Shown here: piece after piece, positions 48,241 through 58,494 of the stretch
How positions within the stretch are numbered: position 1 is the stretch's first letter
Layout: every line of letters starts with the position of its first letter
Assembly (NCBI GenBank): GCA_009760855.2
Contig: WPIO01000213.1
Location: forward strand, 118,501 to 182,500
Length of the DNA: 64,000 nt
Direction of reading: 5' to 3'
DNA from: Cristatella mucedo
Taxonomy: Eukaryota; Bryozoa; Phylactolaemata; Cristatellidae
Notes under the pieces: generated by a model
What the model was told of the DNA's origin: nothing
The model's database searches: none
What the model saw: only the letters and a program-made list of their open reading frames with translations
Program-made: the position numbers and the translations under genes

Positions 48241-49331
48241 AAAACTCCTTAAGACGCACCGGGTTAAGGGCAGGCTAGAACGTCGTTTCAAGAAATCGGG
48301 GTCTGAGGCAGATCTAGTCAACTTTAAAGACTTCCTTCGTGTTTACACCCGAAAGCTTAAAAAAACCAGGACTTCTTTTTTCATTAGAAAGCTGAATTCC
48401 TGCCCGTCGGACACTAAACAGATTTATCAGACAGTAAACCATTTACTGGCCAATGCTGTGAGGTCTGACTCCCCAGATATTAAGGGTTCAGCCGAAGTTT
48501 TTTTACCTTTTTTACTGAAAAAATTGTGCACATTCGTGCCTCCATCAAGTGCCCTCCGAATAAAGCAATCACGGTTCCACAACCTGTGACCTTCCTTAAA
48601 AGGTTCTCCGATGTTTCTGCATGCGATGTGGCTACCTTAATAAAGTCCAGCAAAAAGAGCTCGTCTCCTGAAGCCCTATACCTTCATCTCTGTGGTCTTC
48701 ACTTGCAGACCAACTTAGCTCTGCCATAACCAAGATTGTTAATGCTTCTTTGGGAGAAAAGGGGTCGTCCCCAAGTCCTTGAAATCGGCAATCGTTAGAC
48801 CTATTCTTAAAAAGCCTGGATTAGACGCAGAGGCCTTAGCAAACTGTCGTCCAGTTTCCCTTCTTCCGTTCTTATCAAAGATTCTTGAAAAAATTGTTGC
48901 TAAGCAGCTGGTTGAAGATATTGAAAATAATGGAATGTCAGAAACCTTTAAATCAGGGTTCAAGAGGCAGCACTCTACTGAAACTGCTCTCCTGCGTGTT
49001 AACAATGACATTCTATGTGGCAACGACGACGGGAATGTCACTTCCCTAGCTCTGCTAGATCTGTCTGCTGCCTTCAACACCATTGATCACGAAGTTATGC
49101 TTGAACGATTGAGAACAACTATCGGTTTGGCAGACGAAGCACTGGCGTGGTTTAAATTGTACTTGTCTGATCGTGTACGATCCGTGTCGTGTGTGGGTCA
49201 GGTCTCAGACATGAGAAGGGTCACCTGTGGAGTCCCTCGTGGGTCTGTACTCGGTACCTTGCTGATCTCCATTTATACGCAAGCTCTGGGAAAAGTGATT
49301 AAGGGCCATGGAATAGGATATCACTCCTATG
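48241..49331 (+). mobile_element. L2-B LINE, pre-RT and RT, cut in the palm
   Basis: The plus strand has LERRFKKSGSEADLVNFKDF, then NCRPVSLLPFLSKILEKIVA, motif A ([20 protein letters not shown]), motif B (CGVPRGSVLGTLL) and GHGIGYHSY. It stops at about 49331, exactly before the YADD box. From there AT-rich Polinton-like sequence begins. The rest of the L2-B copy is not found on the far side. Confidence 0.87.
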
Positions 49332-49332
49332 A

Positions 49333-52300
49333 AAAAACTGTTTTTATAAAGAAGCAAAACGCCTTTGTAAGATTGATACTAGTGGATGGTTTTTAGGTAG
49401 AAAGACTACTAGTGGAAGTTTAATAGATTATGAGTATGAAGGTTTTGATGTTGAAGATGCAGATTTAGAAGTATTTAAGAAAAAAGTACCTCCTGGATTA
49501 ATAAATGTTATGAAAGATATCTCCAGCCAATATGATAATGTAAAAATGAGTCTTCTTCTGCAATTAAAAATAGAAAATGCTAAGAAAGGTATTATCTATG
49601 CTCCAATTAATGGTCTTTCCCCAACAGCATTAGGTAGAGTTTCTCATTTTAATTCAATAATTGACGAACATTTTTCAAAGATTAATAAAACTGTAGATGA
49701 ATGGAATGGTGGTTATTCTTGTAGAATTGTTGGAATATCTAATGCATTTGCAAAGTTTACAGTTTGTATTCCACAAATTGGAGGCTCGTATTGTGAATTA
49801 CCAATCAAGTTAGGAAATAAGAGATGTGTTATGTATATAAAAAATACAGATGACAACTTTTGTGCATTGTGGTGTATTCTGAGAGCATTGCATCCGAGAG
49901 AGAATCATCCAGAAGCAATCCATGATTTAAGGCAAATAATGCTTGAGAAATATTCTGATATACTACCTCTAATAAAACATTTATTCTTTCCGATAGATGA
50001 TAAAGATCCAAGAAATCAGTTTATGGTCAATGGCAACGTACCAATTAGAGCAGAAGACTGAACTTGCAAAATTATTCAATGTTTCAATAAATGTTTACGA
50101 GTATAACAACTCAGTTTATCCATTAATTGTTTGTTCAGAAGGTGAAAAACAAATAGATTTGCTTCTTTATTCTTATAGAGGAAGATCTCACTATGTACTA
50201 GTAACAAATTTTACTGCACTTTGTAGAACAGATAAAGATAGTGGTAGAACAAGATTATTTATAAAAGATGTCTCTCAAGATTTCATGAACAAGAAAAGTC
50301 GGATAAACATGTTGCAGATTGTAATTCAGAGAATTGTGGAACTTCAAGGATAAATATGCCAGTAGCTAATAACAGAAAAGATGGAACAGGAGATTTAGTT
50401 ATGTTTAGAGATTTTGACAAAATGATTAAATCACAATTAACTGCATATGCAGACTTTGAATGTTTACTACGAACAATTGATAAACCAGAAGAATCAGTAA
50501 AAGGATCTGTAAATCAACACAAACCATGCTCTGCTCGATATGTTATTGTAAATCATGAAGGAAAGATTGTAACAGAATATAAGCAAACTTTTGGTGCTGA
50601 CTGTGTTAAGGAATTCATTTTGTCTTTAAAGAAAGATTGTGAAATACAGATAGAGAATCTAAAAGTAGTACTTGAAAAAAATAAAGTTTTTGATCGAGAA
50701 AATATGCCAGAAGAAAAAAAAAATTAAAAAAATACATCTGTTTGTTGGATTTGTGAAAAATGTTTAACTGAGGATCAAAAAGTCCTTGATCACTGCCATC
50801 TTACTGGAAAACATAGAGGTGCGGCACATGATGTATGCAACAAAAAGCTAAGAATTTGCCCAAAAAACTTTAAACTTCCTGTTTATATTCATAATCTAAG
50901 AGGATACGACTCACATCTAATTGTTAGTGCGCTTAATTGCGATAAGGATAAGAAACAAGTAATTGCCAATAACAAAGAGAAGTTTTCAACAATAAGTTTT
51001 GGAAATCTTTGTTTTAGAGATTCATATCAATTATTACAAAATCCACTTCATAAATTGGTAAAAAATTTGTCAAAAGCAAATGATAAATTCGATATAATGA
51101 GACAACACTTTAAAGAAATTAATGATGCAAAGATGTCACTACTAACGAAAAAAGATATTTATCCATATGAGTACATGGATTCTTTTGCTAGATTTGATGA
51201 GATAAGTTTACCACCAATTGAGAAGTTTTATTCAAGTATTAGTGGGCATATTTCAGAAGAAGATTATGTTCATGCAAAGAAAGTTTGGAATGCTTTGAAT
51301 GTTTTGAAATAAAAACATTAAGAGAATACCAAGATTTATATTTAACTATTGATGTTTTAGCACTAGCAGATGTTTTTGAGAGATTTCGTGGTCTAATAAT
51401 TACACATTATCAGATAGATCCTGCAAAGTTTATGACAAGTCCACAGTTAACTTGGACAGCAGGACTAAAATATACAGGAGTTGTTCTTGAATGGCTAACT
51501 GATCCAGATATGTATCTATTCTTTGAAAAAGGACTTCGTGGAGGAATGACACAAGTATCAAAACGTAAAGCTAAAGCAAATAATAGTAGATGTAGCAATT
51601 TCAATCCAGATAAGTTGAAGTCATACTTATTATATTTTGATGCTACAAATCTTTATGGCTGGGCTATGAAACAATCTCTACCAACTGGAGGTTTTAATTT
51701 CTTATCAAGTCAAAAAGTAAAATCATGGAATGAAAATAAAAACGATATAGTTAAAAAATTTAAGCCTTCATCAAATAAAGATTATGTTCTCGAAGTGGAT
51801 ATACATTGTCCAAAAGATAAACATGATTTTTTTCTGACTATCCTTTACTTCCTGAAAACAAGCAGATAAAGAAGAATAAACACTCAGAATATCAAAACTC
51901 TTTTAACAAAGGAAACGATCCAGTCGAAAAGTTGATATTAGATTTGGAACCAAAACAAAAGTAAGTTATTCATTATCTTAATCTTAAGAATTGTATTGAA
52001 TTAGGATATGAGCTAACACATATTCACAGAGTATTAGAGTTCGACCAGTCCAATTGGCTAGAGTTGTACATTGATAACAACACAAAAGTCAGAGGTAAAG
52101 CAGCAACTGATTTCGAAAAAGATTTCTTTAAATTACTTAATAATTCATTCTTTGGTAAGACAATGGAAAATGTTAGATAGAAAGAATTTTGAGTTACTTA
52201 ATGAAAATGTAGATGAAGAGTTGGCTAAGATGAATACAATCTGTAGAAGTCCAAGATTTGTAGACAGAAAGATATTAACTAATAACATTATCTGCATAGA

Positions 52301-52391
52301 AAGTAGTAAGGAATCTATAACTTCAAACAAACCTATTTATGCTGGATTTTACATACTTGATTTATCTAAAGTATTGATGCAGAAATTCTGA
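49333..52391 (+). pseudogene. Type-B DNA polymerase, truncated and frameshifted
   Basis: Protein-primed PolB of the Polinton/adintovirus type. It would replicate the element from its ends. Visible in order: conserved N-terminal block (CIPQIGGSYCELPIKLGN, NFCALWCILRALHP), zinc-finger-like KRCLSRF, exonuclease I (YADFE, about 50450), endonuclease VII/HNH-like motif (DHCHLTGKHRGAAHDVCN, about 50800), Exo II (HNLRGYDSH, about 50890), Exo III (YLTID, about 51340), GLRGGM block, motif A (DATNLYGWAM, about 51640), motif B (NNSFFGKTMENV, about 52150) and NKPIYAGFYILDLSK (about 52340). The sequence ends there, so motif C is absent. Breaks lie near 50045, 50240, 50727, 51300, 51860 and 52175. The true start is missing at the L2-B junction. 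It is a dead or badly assembled copy. Confidence 0.85.
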
Positions 52392-52397
52392 TGAGAA

Positions 52398-52493
52398 ACA
52401 ACAAAAGAGTTACATGAATTACAAATAGAAATGGAGTATGGTAGAGCAAAAGAGGAGTTAATTTGTGAGATGGCAGGAATAAATCTATATTAA
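52398..52493 (+). pseudogene. Short ORF remnant after PolB
   Basis: An open stretch of 31 codons ending in TAA (LQIEMEYGRAKEELICEMAG). It has no start in frame that fits, so it is probably the C-terminal end of a deleted larger ORF, perhaps PolB. Confidence 0.4.
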
Positions 52494-52517
52494 AAAATAA
52501 AATTCATTATTATAGAA

Positions 52518-52691
52518 ATGGAAAAAGTTGAACACACTGAACAAGTTGAAGAAATTGAAAACGAGTCTGATAGTGATGATCCCGATTACAATCCAGATGA
52601 GTCTGAAGAATACAGCAGTGATGACGGCTATGAACAAGCATTCTGTTTTGAGGAAGAAGTAAATTACGTAAATGAAGAAGATGAACTATAA
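52518..52691 (+). CDS. Small acidic protein, unknown
   Basis: 57 codons from an ATG in an AT-rich leader to TAA. Very acidic (Glu and Asp runs such as ESDSDDPDYNPDESEE), with one Cys and few basic residues. It sits between PolB and the next small ORF with short gaps, like genes in compact DNA elements. No function can be given. Confidence 0.5.
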   Translation: MEKVEHTEQVEEIENESDSDDPDYNPDESEEYSSDDGYEQAFCFEEEVNYVNEEDEL

Positions 52692-52711
52692 AAAATTTAT
52701 ATTTATATAAA

Positions 52712-52987
52712 ATGGATGTTTCAAGAATTCTTAGTTGTGAACAGTCAAGAGATATGGCTCTTAAAATTTGTCTGCAAAAATTAAAGAAAGTAGATCAAAC
52801 AATTGTCAAGCATTCACTTGATAAACTTATTCCAGATTTAGATAGCTCGTATATAAGTGTTTTTGTCGAGATTTGCGATACCAGTGATAAACTAATGGAA
52901 TGTAGAAGTAAAATAAATGAAATGCTAGTAGAAGCAGAAAAGAAATCAAAAACTCAAAAAACTAAACAAGGTGTTCAGATTAATTAA
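52712..52987 (+). CDS. Small helical protein, unknown
   Basis: 91 codons, intact. The N-terminus is Cys-containing (SRILSCEQSRDMALKICLQK), followed by predicted helices and a Lys-rich C-terminus. It starts 20 bp after the previous stop. It is not recognised. The context makes it a Polinton-relic gene. Confidence 0.55.
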   Translation: MDVSRILSCEQSRDMALKICLQKLKKVDQTIVKHSLDKLIPDLDSSYISVFVEICDTSDKLMECRSKINEMLVEAEKKSKTQKTKQGVQIN

Positions 52988-53020
52988 TTTTTTATATTTT
53001 TATATAATAGTATAGGAAAA

Positions 53021-53404
53021 TGTCGACAGAAGTAAACGATCCCAATCTTGCCACATCTGCAACTCTGCTGAAAGCATATGTTGACTATCTTGTAAAGTCT
53101 AGAATGACTGCATATGATCAACAAACACTCGACTCAGATATCCCAATTATGACAGATACGTGTTAAAAAGCTTTTTATTGATGAGTGCGACATTGAAGCA
53201 CAAAAAGTAATCGATTCTGGAATGGCAAGTATAACAACTGATCTTGAAGCAACAGTTAGATCAAAAGTTGATACTCTTCTTGATACACCTGGAGAAATCT
53301 CTAGTTATACTACATGGATTGCTAGTCAGCTGCCAACACTTTCAACAGTTATATCAGGCGTTGCAGGAATTAAACCAGACATCTCTGGAATTGTTAAGGA
53401 CTAG
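53021..53404 (+). pseudogene. Small structural-like ORF with one frameshift
   Basis: The ATG at 53021 opens about 48 codons (MSTEVNDPNLATSATLLKAY). The frame shifts near 53150-53170 and continues through TTDLEATVRSKVDTLLDTPG and TLSTVISGVAGIKPD to the stop at 53404. The Thr/Ser/Gly-rich second half resembles small capsid- or membrane-associated proteins only in composition. It is not recognised. Confidence 0.5.
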
Positions 53405-53534
53405 TGCTATGCAATTCTACCTGATATCTCTGATGGAACTAGCGCCAGACAAAAGGCAACGCTCGCTGCTCTTGCTGCTCCAAGTTTTAATACAATTCCT
53501 TCAACAACTTTATAATTAATTTATTTATATAGAA

Positions 53535-53898
53535 ATGAATGTAGAAACTAGGAGTAAAGATTGTCTAACAGTAGCACAAGGTCAACAGTTTACGAATACA
53601 AAAATTTGCTCATGTCCAATGGGAAGAATTGAAGATATTAGAAGTACACTATTACAAGCATTAAAATTAGTTTTAGAATACAAAGCCTTAAGAGTAGGCC
53701 ATTCAGAAAAAGAAATGACATATATTTACAAAAGTCAGAGATGGATCAATCTTTTCAGAGTTTCTTAAAGATTTGAAAATAGATAAAATAAATAGCCTTA
53801 AATCAGAAGCATACTCTAAAAAAATAGAGTTAAGGAAACAATTAACAGGAAAAGAGTGTAGTATACCAACAGAGTTTATTAAAGAAAGTTTAGATTAG
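53535..53898 (+). pseudogene. Small ORF with one frameshift, unknown
   Basis: 77 codons from 53535 (MNVETRSKDCLTVAQGQQFT, then ICSCPMGR) run to a stop at 53768. The other frame continues from about 53750 to TAG at 53898 with KIDKINSLKSEAYSKK and TGKECSIPTEFIKESLD. One base loss or gain explains the break. It is not recognised. Confidence 0.5.
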
Positions 53899-54054
53899 AG
53901 AGTTTAAGTATAAGTAATGTAGCTGTAATATGGCGTCGTAAAAACACTAGCAAAATTAATTTCAAAAACATCTAAATTACTTGGAGTAATAAGATTATTA
54001 TATGTTAGAACAGGAAAATTGATAGTTATTGATATATTATTATTATCAGAAATA

Positions 54055-54956
54055 TCAAATTGTTATATAATCACTTGATAATAACATATAATTATTTTCA
54101 ACTCCATAATAGGTGATATTAAGAAAATTAGAAACAAAGAAATTTAGTGAGTATAATTTGTGATAGTAGTTTCTAACTACAAATCTTATTAAATTATTAA
54201 TACTTAAATTAAGTTTAATTTTAACATCAATATATTTTACTCTAGTTAGGTTAACATCCTTTAATATAATTGATTTGTCAGTTATTTGTTTCTCTATGAC
54301 AGACAATTGCGAATCGTTTTCTCTAAAAATACTTATATTCATAGGCACATCTTTAGGATTTATCTCATAAATACTCTTTATCCCTAATTTTATCTTTGAG
54401 AATCTTATTGGTATTTTACTTATATCAGATAATCTAGCTAAATAGACACTGCTATCATCTGGTAGATATTGCTGAAAGACTGATGAAATATCATAAGTTC
54501 CTAAATTTTCTATTTTATTAAAAGACAAAGAACCTACACCCCAAAAAGTATAGTTATCATTAAATCCATAACCTAAGTATAACATAGAAACGTCATTTTT
54601 TTCTTTGTTCTTTTTTCTTTTTTTAGACCAACATTTGTTTCACCACTAATATCTAACACGTCTACTGTTAAATCGTCAGTTGTGATTAAATCACCTCTAT
54701 AATTTGCCTTAGTATCAGTGTACTCTTTTGTTGCAATATCATTTCCATTAATTGGATTTGCTACATTAACATATTTTTTTGAGTTTGCTGATATGTTTCC
54801 TCTTATAAACTGGTCTGAATCTTTTCTTAAATAATTATTATCAGCAAATGATTTTCCAACAGCTTCTAATGAGTCTATAATACTTCCAAGATTTACTATT
54901 CTATTTTCATTCATATCCAACGTTCCCAACATTTGTAAATCTTTTCTGCTCAACAT
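54055..54956 (-). pseudogene. Tail-fibre-like protein with A-run frameshift
   Basis: Minus strand. The N-terminal ORF (54956-54573) contains the phage-tail-fibre motif LDMNENRIVNLGS and ANPINGNDIATKEYTDTKAN. Such repeats occur in collar and tail fibres and in ORFs of Polinton-like elements of invertebrates. It runs out of frame in an A-rich tract near 54595-54625. The other frame continues (ORF from 54585, GYGFNDNYTFWGVGSLSF) to 54055. About 300 residues in total if one protein. Its ATG overlaps the stop of the upstream ORF (TAATG), so the two were probably one transcription unit. Probable role: virion surface or attachment. Confidence 0.65.
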
Positions 54957-55285
54957 TATAGTATTGCTATATAAACAGTAACATTTATTTCTTTATCTAA
55001 CAACCCTGATCCTGATACAAAAGTAGAAGTAGCCAACTATTTCTTTACTAGGATCTAACATATAACTACCATATAACTGATCACTCTGTGCTGTTAGTGC
55101 TGATGGTGGTGGCATAAGTACTTTTGTTATTCCAGCAACCTCATACGCTACTACAATAACAAATAGACCTCTTTGAGTTGTAATATTTGTAATATCAGTA
55201 ATCCATCTACCATTAATTGTTTTGTCATATATTTGAGTAGTTAGTGAACCATCCATAAGTCCACTAAAACTTATAGCTGTAGCCT
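54957..55285 (-). pseudogene. Upstream ORF of tail cassette, 5' truncated
   Basis: Minus strand. It is open from the border at 55285 through an internal ATG at 55256 (MDGSLTTQIYDKTINGRWIT) to a shift near 55010. The other frame continues with SGSGLLDKEINVTVYIAIL to a stop that overlaps the next ATG. The short beta-rich sequence fits a fibre C-terminal domain. The 5' part is lost at the junction with GC-rich host DNA. Confidence 0.55.
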
Positions 55286-55743
55286 TTCCTTGGTTGCGCC
55301 GTCAACCTTGGTTGCGTTCACCGTGGATCCGCCGCCGCCGCCTCGGCGAGAGCGCCAGCGTATCGCCGAGGCGGCGGCATCTCCTCCTCTTCCGGCTCTC
55401 GCTCCGCCTCGACGACACATCGTCGCGGGCAGCGAAACGATACGCACACGATTCGCCATTTTAGGAAACATGCATTTGCCTTCCGGAATGACGAACGCTG
55501 CGCGCTCGCTTTCTCGCCGGTGCAACGGTGCAACGCGTCGAGGAAGGGCGGGCGGGCGCGTCGCCGAATGACGCTGAAGCCAAGAAGACTAAGCGGAAGC
55601 GGCCGGAAGCTCGGGCGCGCCGAGCAAAGCTGCCAGCGACGGCGCGCGCCGTCGGGGCCGCGCGTGAGCGCGCGCGCGCGCCGTAAGCAGGCGCGATAGT
55701 CGCGGTCGCGCGATAGTCGCGGCCGCGCGCGCGCGCGCGCCGC
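55286..55743. other. GC-rich flank downstream of SOD
   Basis: The sequence changes abruptly from AT-rich to GC-rich at about 55285. No AATAAA or ATTAAA on the minus strand was seen between the SOD stop and this border. The nearest AATAAA (minus) is at 54984-54989 inside the relic. No gene on the plus strand is convincing. Confidence 0.5.
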
Positions 55744-56958
55744 CTACGAGCACGCGCCGTCTCCTTCGGCCAGTCCGATGACGCCGCACGCGAGGCGTCC
55801 TCCCGAGTCGCCCGTCGTCAGGCTGGTGGGCTGACTGCCGAGTCCCAGGTCGTCGCGGCGCTCGTGGACGACGAACGCGCGACCGAGGACCGAGAGACGG
55901 CCGCGCAGGCGCAGCTCGGCGCTCCGAACTGACAGCCGCGCCGCGCCGCCGGCGTCCGACTCGACGTTGCCCAGGTCGCCGGCGTGCCGCGGGCGCGACG
56001 AGTCGGCCACGTCGCCGTGGCCGACGCCGCGCGGGTTCCAGTGGTCGCCGACGCTAGCGCATCCGGCGCTCAGGTTGCCGAACTGGTGCACGTGCACGCC
56101 GAATCGGCCGCCGGGCGGCAGGCCTTTGATGACGCCGGTCACGCGCACCGAGCCGCCGTCTGCTGCCTCGGTGAGCTCGACGAGCCCGCCAACGGTCGAG
56201 TTGCCCGCCAGGCGGACGGCGGCCGCCAGAGGACGCCGCGGGTGACCAGAACCTGCGAGCGCGCGCGCGCACGACCCGGCGAGCTGCAGTTTTGCACGCG
56301 CATGGCACCAGCGGACGCCGCCGCGCGAGCTGCCGCCGCCGCCGTCTCATCTCGCCGTCGTCGCATGGGCTCGTCGCAAGGGACGAGAGTGCAAGGGTGG
56401 GTAGAAGTGAGGCCAACAAGTGACGGCAAGTGGCAGACGGTAACGGGTGAAGGACGAGGAATGACGGGGATGACGGGAGGCGCCGGCGTCGGTCGGGAAA
56501 ATGCCCGTCAGGGAGCGTTAGATGTTGCATCGCCGGAGTCGCTGGCGAAGCGACCGCATGGCGGCGTCGACAGCGAGCCGAGTTTTTCCGGTACCGGACA
56601 AGCAGTGAGTTACAGGGCGGCGGCGGCGACGCGGCCGCGGCCAACGCCCGGTGGACAAAAGTGCCGAGGGCTTCGCGCCCCAAATTGTGTAGCGCGCCAG
56701 CGCGCGCGCAGACCGAGACGTCGTGCGCGCTCGAGCGCCAGATGGTTCTCGGATCTTGGGATTCCTGCGCTGGCGCGAGCGCTCGCACCTGCGCTCGGCG
56801 GCCGCCGTACGGGTAAGTGAGCTTGCTATGGGTATGCTTGCTATGGCCATTTGCTATGGATCGTATGCTTGCTCCTCACCTGAACGACGCGAGCAGACGC
56901 TGCCGCCTGGTCCGGCGAGGACGGCGAGCAGCCAGAGAATTAGCCACGCTGCGCTCAT
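55744..56958 (-). CDS. Extracellular Cu/Zn superoxide dismutase (2 exons)
   Basis: Converts superoxide to oxygen and hydrogen peroxide. Exon 1 is 56958-56880 and exon 2 is 56252-55744, joined through a phase-1 GT-AG intron (donor TCAG followed by GTGAGG, acceptor GCTCGCAG), giving about 195 residues. Exon 1 encodes a signal peptide ([19 protein letters not shown]), so the enzyme is secreted. Exon 2 carries the whole catalytic fold: copper ligands in GVHVHQFG, the bridging and zinc ligands in [11 protein letters not shown] and [10 protein letters not shown], the last copper His in VVHERRDD, the disulphide Cys residues in SAGCAS and LACGVIG, and the active-site Arg in GGRLACG. All expected ligands are present. 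The start was chosen because the next upstream ATG (57060) would bury the signal peptide. The CpG-rich upstream region suggests a housekeeping-type promoter. Confidence 0.9.
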
Positions 56959-57290
56959 TTCGAACGCTGTCCAAAGTCTGATTTCAAAAGGTGATCTCGC
57001 ATCGACGAACGACGCAGAAGCTCGTCGGCCGCCACAGGCGCCCCAACCCCGCCCCCCCACGGCTGAAGGAGGGCGGGGATTGGCTTGGCCGCAGAGAGGA
57101 CGGCCGGGCGCGGGGCGCGGGAGGCGGGAAGGGAGGGAAGACGAGAACCGAGAGAGGGAACCGCGTGACGAATCGAGAGCGGGACCGCAGTAAGCAAGCA
57201 GGCGGTGGTTCAGTTGCTGAATAGCAAAAAAAGTGTGCCGTCGCGGCGAGCAGGGCGTATCTGCTCCCGGCTAGTCGCAGTGGTAATTAA
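56959..57290 (-). promoter_or_regulatory. CpG-rich upstream region of SOD
   Basis: GC- and CpG-rich sequence directly upstream of the SOD start, without a clear TATA box. It extends to about 57290, where an L2-A tail begins. Promoter function is inferred from position and composition. Confidence 0.45.
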
Positions 57291-57294
57291 AATA

Positions 57295-57500
57295 ATAGCG
57301 AAAATAACTTGCACGGCGCCCTCAAAGAACTCAAAATCTCTTTCTAGGCTTTCTTTAAATATGCTGTACAGAAAGCACGAACAAAAATTATTAGCAGTAG
57401 CACGTACAATTTCATCAAGAATAACGGATAGTGGTGGCATGCGCGGCGTCAACATGCAGATGCGGCAGTGGGTACTGCGTCAACGCGCATAACCGCGGTG
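57295..57500 (-). mobile_element. L2-A LINE, degenerate 3' end
   Basis: A mutated stem-loop ('cggcgccctcaaagaactca', 'tctctttctaggctttc') and part of the 3' UTR. Many C-to-G/CG changes compared with the other copies. Confidence 0.65.
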
Positions 57501-57789
57501 CGCCAGCCGTGAGGTCGCTTGAGGTGTGCGGTCACGCTATGTGCGTTCTACCTCAAGGTTACGCGGTAAACGTTCTACCGAGCTACTTAATTTAATTCAT
57601 GTCAACCAAGCCATCGAAGTGTTTTTTTCTCTCAGCATTATGCCACGTACTTCAGAAGGGTGTGACGTGGTATGTAGCTTCTGCTGCTTTTACTGCTTCT
57701 GCAAGGTCAGGGTCAGCGACGCCTTTCGAGCGAACGTGCGAGCGAGCGCAGCCTTAAATCGAGAACGAAATCTGCAGAGAGAGGTAGAA
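57501..57789. other. No recognisable gene
   Basis: No supported exon between the L2-A remnant and the GA-rich tract. Confidence 0.4.
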
Positions 57790-57796
57790 AAGTGAG

Positions 57797-57835
<39 letters not shown>

Positions 57836-57972
57836 GAGATCTGAGAGTGTAGAGTGAGAGTGCGGAGAGAGAGAGAGAGAGCAGAAAGAGAGAAAGAGAG
57901 CAGAGAGAGAGAGAGACACAGAGAGCAGAGAGAGAGAGAGACACAGAGAGCAGAGAGAGAGAGAGACAGAGA

Positions 57973-58014
<42 letters not shown>

Positions 58015-58119
58015 GAGAGTGCACAGAGAAAGAGAGGAGAATGCAGAGAGTGCAGGGAGTGCAGATAGAAAGAAAGAACACAGAGAGAGAACGTGCAGAG
58101 AGAAAAAGAAAGAGAATGG

Positions 58120-58150
<31 letters not shown>

Positions 58151-58240
58151 AGAGAGAACTCTGAATTAGAGGAAGGAACGAAGGACACACGCACGCACAC
58201 AGAGGAGAAGAAAAATAGAGAATATGAGAGAAAGAGGCAG
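57790..58240. repeat. GA-rich low-complexity tract
   Basis: Runs of GAGAGA broken by short phrases such as 'gcagagaga' and 'cacagagag'. The ORFs here are composition artefacts (Arg/Glu on plus, Leu/Ser on minus). Confidence 0.9.
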
Positions 58241-58251
58241 ATATAAAGAAA

Positions 58252-58432
58252 ATGAGCCGTAATAGCGCAGGAGGTAATGTGCTCGCTCTTGTCGACTTGA
58301 GGTCGTCGGTTCTAATCCTACTGCGGTGGGCGATCCTTTACTGCCAACTACAAGTGACGATGACAGCCGTCGAGGATCTTCTGCCGCCATACAAAGGCAA
58401 ATGAGGCTCCTAAATTGGTTATTTGCTTACAG
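58252..58432 (+). mobile_element. SINE1 (tRNA-derived)
   Basis: A-box-like 'gccgtaatagcgcaggagg', B-box-like 'gtcggttctaatcctactg', and the same body and 'ggctcctaaattggtt' end as other SINE1 copies. About 55-60 bp between the boxes, slightly more than in a tRNA. Confidence 0.75.
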
Positions 58433-58490
58433 AAAGCGTGTGAGTGAGAGATGGTTATTTGCTTACAGAAAGCGTGTGAGTGAGAGAGGG
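58417..58490. repeat. 37-bp tandem duplication
   Basis: The phrase starting 'ggttatttgcttacagaaag' and ending in 'gtgagtgagaga' occurs twice in a row just after the SINE1. Confidence 0.8.
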
Positions 58491-58494
58491 AGAA

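Larger units (their letters stand above)
49331..55285. mobile_element. Polinton/adintovirus-like element relic
   Basis: A 6-kb AT-rich island between an L2-B copy and a GC-rich host gene region. The plus strand carries a type-B DNA polymerase and four or more small ORFs. The minus strand carries convergent ORFs with a phage-tail-fibre-like repeat motif. No terminal inverted repeat, integrase, ATPase, protease or capsid gene was found, and both outer ORFs are cut at the borders, so this is a fragment. Many ORFs are broken by single-base shifts, often in A runs. The gene density and codon bias (A/T third positions) differ sharply from the neighbours. Confidence 0.8.

Noticed and set aside
55984-56820. 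278-codon plus-strand ORF and 244-codon minus ORF overlapping SOD
   Set aside because: GC-rich shadow frames of the SOD gene and its intron; the composition lacks protein-like features.
57690-58246. Leu/Ser-rich and Arg/Glu-rich ORFs
   Set aside because: Artefacts of the GA-rich tract.
58254-58330. tRNA gene
   Set aside because: The boxes are spaced too widely, there is no acceptor-stem pairing, and a SINE body follows; it is a SINE1 head.
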